From positions 1-64,000 of the forward strand of contig NZ_BAYD01000028.1 in the NCBI RefSeq assembly GCF_000685075.1: a stretch of 64,000 nucleotides of DNA. Reading direction: 5' to 3'. This DNA comes from Paraburkholderia oxyphila NBRC 105797. GTDB taxonomy: Bacteria > Pseudomonadota > Gammaproteobacteria > Burkholderiales > Burkholderiaceae. The position numbers and the translations under genes are program-made. Below, piece by piece: positions 60,533-64,000 of this stretch. Position 1 is the stretch's first letter; each line of letters begins with the position of its first letter. The notes under the pieces were generated by a model. That model saw nothing but the letters and a program-made list of their open reading frames with translations, was not told the origin of the DNA and made no database searches.

Positions 60533-60849
60533 GTGAACCCGCTGCAGCTTACGGAGACAAACTGCATCAAGGATATCTACGTCGTTGAGCCGTGGCGCCG
60601 TCGCGAGATCGGGAAAGCCTTTGTGAAGCTGACGATATCGGTTTGCCCTTATCGTCACTTCGGCCTGGTCTCGATCTCAAGACGTTGGAGTTCTGGTGCA
60701 GCGTTGCCCCCGACCCCGTTTTCGACAGGCGCTTGAATATGGGCCTGACTCCCCGCGAGTTCGAGTTTTTAGACACTTGCCAGGTTTCTTTCGACAGTCC
60801 GCGATGGGTCGCCAAGGCTGATGAAGCCAGCACCCGGGCACCTGACTGA
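60533..60849 (+). pseudogene. Possible frameshifted GNAT-type remnant
   Basis: One frame reads CIKDIYVVEPWRRREIGKAF, which resembles the acetyl-CoA-binding RxxGxG/A motif of GNAT acetyltransferases. About 50 bases on, another frame gives LDLKTLEFWCSVAPDPVFDRRLNMGLT. No complete gene can be assembled. Low confidence. Confidence 0.3.
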
Positions 60850-60881
60850 CGTTCCCTCCGCCTGGTGCCAAATGCCTCGCG

Positions 60882-61324
60882 CATACGGTTTTATTGCCAC
60901 GTACGTTTTTCACGTACAAGCATGAGAAAACGTGCAAGCGAGCGCGGCGATCCGATCCACATCGTCCATCGCGTGTAACGCGCGTGAAAGAGCCACGTCA
61001 CGCGCAGATAACTTGCGCCGCGTCGGCCACACCTAGTCTTGCGATGCGCGCGTAAGTAAAGCAGCGCTGTACCGCGCCGCTCCGGCTTGCCGCGAACAGC
61101 GCCAGGCGCCGTTGATGGGCGTCGGCACCAGCGTGCTCTGTCCCCCTATCATCCCGATCGTGTACGGTTTGTCTTTCGGTACGCTTTTAGCGTACACGCA
61201 CCCGGAACGTACATGCGCTCGCGGCGACCGGCGGGAGTGCCCAGAAATCCTGGCTCGGCCAGCCGTTTGTACGTTATTTGTATTGCGTACGTTCTTAGCA
61301 TACACTGACTATCTAACGTACACG
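60882..61324. repeat. Repeated CGTAC-containing sites before the AbiE genes
   Basis: Three copies of a ~39-bp motif occur at 60882-60920, 61161-61198 and 61268-61306, with a partial copy at 61315. Each has a GTACG-like half, a second GTACG, a short T-rich spacer and a CGTACA-like half. The last copies lie within 70 bp of the abiEi start. AbiEi antitoxins autoregulate by binding inverted repeats at their promoter, so these are candidate operators. Confidence 0.65.
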
Positions 61325-61336
61325 AGGACTTCCCTG

Positions 61337-62407
61337 ATGGCTGCTACCGTCCGCCTCTCCGCCTCAAAGCAGATGGCGCTTAGCCTGGCGTGCGAAGCCT
61401 TTGCAGACTCCACGCAGCGATTTCTCGCCGCGCCCCGCCTTGACGTGACCAATCACCCGGAAATGGCTGACGCGGCGATCCACTTCACCGTTTCGGGCAA
61501 GCAGTTCGATATGCCCGTGGTCATCTCCCCCAATGCACCCTCCCGGGCAGTCTACGATGCCACCGCTATCGTACGAAACCGGCCACGAGGCCGGCTCGAC
61601 CCCGCAGCCGGCCGGCCGCTGATGGTGGTCACCAACCACGTGTCGTCCAGGCTCGCCGCGACTCTCATCGCCAACCGTGTACCGTTTCTGGACACAGCGG
61701 GGAACGTCTACCTCGACGAGCCGGAGGCAACGGTCATGATCACGGGCCGCCGAGCACCCAGGCTCAAGCACACCGACCTGACCTCGCGCTCGACGACCCC
61801 GAAGGGGCTGCGTGTGTCGTTTGCGCTCGCCACCCAGCCCGACCTCGTGGAGCAGCCTTACCGCACCATCGCAGACGCGTCCGGGGTAGCGCTGAACACG
61901 GTCAACCTGGCGGTCGATGATCTCGTCGCGCGCCGGCTGGTCATCAAAAAGAAGGACCGCCGGATGATCGCTGACCGGCAACAGTTCAACAAGGACTGGG
62001 CCACGCTGTACCCCACCGGGCTGCGCACAAAGCTGGCCTCGCGGCGCTACACCACCAATGTAGGGATTGACTGGTGGAAAAGCGCACCGCTGCAGGACTT
62101 CAACGCCCGCCTGGGTGGAGAGTGCGCCGCGGAAGCCCTCACACACGAGAACAAGCCCGTGTCGGTGACAATTTATGCGCACGGTGGGGCTGCACCGCCC
62201 CTTATGGCGGCAGCTCGCCTGCGCCCAGACCCTCATGGCGAGGTCGAGATACTCGAGTCATTCTGGCCAGAGCGTGCGGAACAACGCTGGGACGTCCCGC
62301 CGGGTGTCGTTCATCCCCTCCTCGTCTACGCCGACCTGATCGCCTCTGGCGACAGCCGGAACCACGCCGTTGCACAGACCATCCATGAACGCTTCCTTGA
62401 TCGTTAA
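61337..62407 (+). CDS. abiEi: AbiEi-family antitoxin/transcription factor
   Basis: A 356-aa protein of the type IV AbiE toxin-antitoxin family. A winged-HTH-like segment (YRTIADASGVALNTVNLAVDDLVARRLV) lies near residue 180. The N-terminal part is not typical of all AbiEi proteins. ATG 61337 follows GAGG. It should neutralise the nucleotidyltransferase toxin and repress its own operon. The toxin gene overlaps it by 23 bp. Confidence 0.75.
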   Translation: MAATVRLSASKQMALSLACEAFADSTQRFLAAPRLDVTNHPEMADAAIHFTVSGKQFDMPVVISPNAPSRAVYDATAIVRNRPRGRLDPAAGRPLMVVTNHVSSRLAATLIANRVPFLDTAGNVYLDEPEATVMITGRRAPRLKHTDLTSRSTTPKGLRVSFALATQPDLVEQPYRTIADASGVALNTVNLAVDDLVARRLVIKKKDRRMIADRQQFNKDWATLYPTGLRTKLASRRYTTNVGIDWWKSAPLQDFNARLGGECAAEALTHENKPVSVTIYAHGGAAPPLMAAARLRPDPHGEVEILESFWPERAEQRWDVPPGVVHPLLVYADLIASGDSRNHAVAQTIHERFLDR

Positions 62408-63302
62408 GGTGCCGGCCGAACGGCCGGTGGCCCCCCTCGCCATTGCCCTGCTCGCCGCCGTGAAGACCGCCTGCGAGACACTCGGCACGCGGTTCGTGCT
62501 CGCTGGCGCCACCGCCCGTGACATCCAGTTCTTGCACCTGCACGGCGTGAAGGCGCCGACCGCCACGCGGGACGTGGACGTAGCGGTGTGCGCGATCAGT
62601 TGGGAATTTCACCAGCGCCTCATCGACGAGCTACTCGCGACCGGCCAGTTCACACGCGACGCGAAGGCCCAGCAGAAGCTCATATTCCGTCGCAAGGGGG
62701 ACACGTATGGCGTGCAGCTCGACCTCGTGCCGTTCGGACCGCTGGAAGCGCCGCCGGGCGCCATCGCGTGGCCGCCTGACGGCGATATCGTAATGAACGT
62801 GCTCGGCTTCCAGGAAGCCGTCGACACGGCACAGGAGGTCGATATCGGCGAAGGTGTCGTGGTCCCCGTCGTAACGATTCCCGCTTTCGTGCTGCTCAAG
62901 CTCATGGCGTGGCAAGACCGGCGGACCCAGAAGAGCACCGACGCTTCGGATCTGCTCTTCGTGCTGCGCCAGTTCTTTTCCGCCGGAAACGAAATGCGCT
63001 TGTATGACGAGGGGCTGGATCTGCTCGAAGCCTGCGACTTCAACGCCGAAATCGCGGCCGCAGGCCTGCTCGGGCGGGAGGCACGGGACGTCGCGTACCC
63101 CGAAACCAGGGAAGCCGTGCGCGCCATCCTGCAGACACAGGCGACCTATGCAACGCTTAAGGCCGACCTGCTCGCGCGCGCCGCGACGCTCGCGTTCGGT
63201 GAGTTCGTCGACGATTCCGACGACCTGCTTGATGCCTTCAGGGCGCAGTTCATGATCGAGCCGGCGGCCGACGGCGCGACCGGAGCTGCCGCTCAGGGCT
63301 AG
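62385..63302 (+). CDS. abiEii: AbiEii-type nucleotidyltransferase toxin
   Basis: A 305-aa protein of the DUF1814/AbiEii family. The nucleotidyltransferase motif is GATARDIQFLHLHGVKAPTATRDVDVAV, with the GSxxRD-like motif and paired Asp. LKLMAWQDRRTQKSTDASDLLFVL is the helix motif of the family. ATG 62385 overlaps the antitoxin gene. AbiE systems give abortive phage resistance and stabilise elements. Confidence 0.82.
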   Translation: MNASLIVKVPAERPVAPLAIALLAAVKTACETLGTRFVLAGATARDIQFLHLHGVKAPTATRDVDVAVCAISWEFHQRLIDELLATGQFTRDAKAQQKLIFRRKGDTYGVQLDLVPFGPLEAPPGAIAWPPDGDIVMNVLGFQEAVDTAQEVDIGEGVVVPVVTIPAFVLLKLMAWQDRRTQKSTDASDLLFVLRQFFSAGNEMRLYDEGLDLLEACDFNAEIAAAGLLGREARDVAYPETREAVRAILQTQATYATLKADLLARAATLAFGEFVDDSDDLLDAFRAQFMIEPAADGATGAAAQG

Positions 63303-63433
63303 GCTGCGTCGGCAACCTGCGCCGCGCCGACCTCCGCCATCGAACTTGCGACTGCAGGTTGCGGGTGCGGGGTGAACCACGTCGCGAATTACGCCGACAT
63401 TCAGACTCCGGCCGTAACAGGCGGAATGGACCG

Positions 63434-64000
63434 TCAGGCCTCGGGCACCTGGGATTCGTGGATGAAACGCGTCGGCGGGTTCTTGCGGATTGAGGTGATC
63501 GTAAGTGTTTCCCGTGCACGTGTCATCGCGACGTAAAAGAGCCGCCGCTCCTCCGGCTCAGGGCTCTTCTGGTCAGGCACCACGCTCTCTTCCGAGCGCG
63601 TGATCCAGACGTGGTCCCACTCCAGCCCTTTCGAACTGTGCATCGTCGTCAGTACGAGTGCATCGGGCGCGGGCTCGTTGTTCGCCCGCTTCAGGAACTC
63701 GATGCGCTCGCTGAATGACCCATTCAATCGAGCGATCACGTCGTAGGTCGCGACGATCGCGCGCTCCGCTGATTCCTTGCGTACATACAGCATCATCCAC
63801 TCGCGCACGCCCTCGAGCGCCAGCGAGTAGAACTGCCTCTCGCACAGTGCCTGCCACTCGGCGAAGCGCTTCATGAAGCCTCGATAGGCCGTTGCGTTCT
63901 CTTCGTGCAGGCCAAGCGCGACCAGATCTTTCTTCTGCTTCTGCACGAGCGTCGTGCCCATGGCGTTGTGCAGCGCCGTCAGGTCGCGCGTGCTCATGCC
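63434..64000 (-). CDS. UvrD/PcrA-type DNA helicase, C-terminal part
   Basis: At least 188 residues, open at the window edge. Helicase motifs V and VI are present: VLTTMHSSKGLEWDHVWI and EERRLFYVAMTRARETL. It is an SF1A 3'-5' helicase fragment; the N-terminal Walker part would lie to the right. The N-terminal part of this stretch belongs to the 2B domain. Confidence 0.88.
   Translation of the reverse strand, partial: GMSTRDLTALHNAMGTTLVQKQKKDLVALGLHEENATAYRGFMKRFAEWQALCERQFYSLALEGVREWMMLYVRKESAERAIVATYDVIARLNGSFSERIEFLKRANNEPAPDALVLTTMHSSKGLEWDHVWITRSEESVVPDQKSPEPEERRLFYVAMTRARETLTITSIRKNPPTRFIHESQVPEA

Noticed and set aside
1..64000. CRISPR arrays
   Set aside because: The repeats found have two to four copies with no equal-length spacers, and no cas gene was recognised.
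1..64000. rRNA genes
   Set aside because: No stretch resembling 16S, 23S or 5S rRNA was seen; the only RNA gene recognised is the tRNA at 11918.

Overview
The window is high-GC DNA from a betaproteobacterium, most likely Burkholderia, Paraburkholderia or a close relative. The evidence for this is a Gram-negative porin of the Burkholderiales type, a DUF4148 secreted protein, H-NS-family proteins with the short C-terminal DNA-binding motif, and a sugar-acid catabolic cluster of a kind common in that order. Much of the window is accessory DNA: an IS21-family element, two tyrosine recombinase genes (one broken), many paralogous small genes, several pseudogenes, and an integrative-conjugative-element-like block at the right. 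No gene was checked against a database; family names are from recognisable motifs.

Region 1 (1-18.7 kb) is a heat-shock island. An IS21-family element enters from the left edge and cuts off the 3' part of a second dnaK. Reading leftwards from about 6.7 kb is a probable heat-shock operon: a 60-aa protein, a 102-aa protein, a membrane protein, a fusion of a ribosome-hibernation (S30AE) domain with a sigma-70-like module, a broken groEL fragment and the truncated dnaK. A broken response regulator and a soluble histidine kinase follow. Then come five Hsp20 genes (two as a duplicated pair), tRNA-Lys(UUU), groES-groEL and several small proteins. Sigma-32-like promoters precede the operon, both Hsp20 pairs and groESL. 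Three of these units share a long conserved 5' leader with a conserved stem, a candidate regulatory RNA.

Region 2 (19-24.3 kb) holds an H-NS-like protein, a single-domain response regulator, a complete DUF3701-type tyrosine recombinase, two uncharacterised genes, and a frameshifted C-terminal copy of the recombinase.

Region 3 (24.3-39.7 kb) is a sugar-acid/aldarate-type catabolic cluster: aldehyde dehydrogenase, FAD/Fe-S D-2-hydroxyacid dehydrogenase, cyclase-family hydrolase, three MFS transporters (two near-duplicates), an HpcH/HpaI aldolase, a GarD/UxaA-type dehydratase, a LacI/GntR-type repressor and a porin. A 25-bp palindromic operator occurs twice, once at the dehydratase-repressor divergence and once before the duplicated transporter. 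A decayed IlvD/Edd-type dehydratase lies beyond it.

Region 4 (40-50 kb) is a patchwork of small hypothetical genes, including an inverted pair of paralogues and a third orphan tail, a double-HTH-like protein, a DUF4148 protein, a second H-NS-like protein and a deleted ATPase pseudogene.

Region 5 (50-64 kb) looks like the backbone of an integrative element. It has SbcC- and SbcD-like DNA-repair ATPase/nuclease genes, an RDF-like zinc protein, a DUF1845 protein, a bactofilin, an AbiE-type toxin-antitoxin pair with repeated operator-like sites, and a partial UvrD-type helicase. Its leftward genes are preceded by strongly structured leaders; the most striking is a run of six perfect hairpins ending in an intrinsic terminator just before the RDF-like operon.
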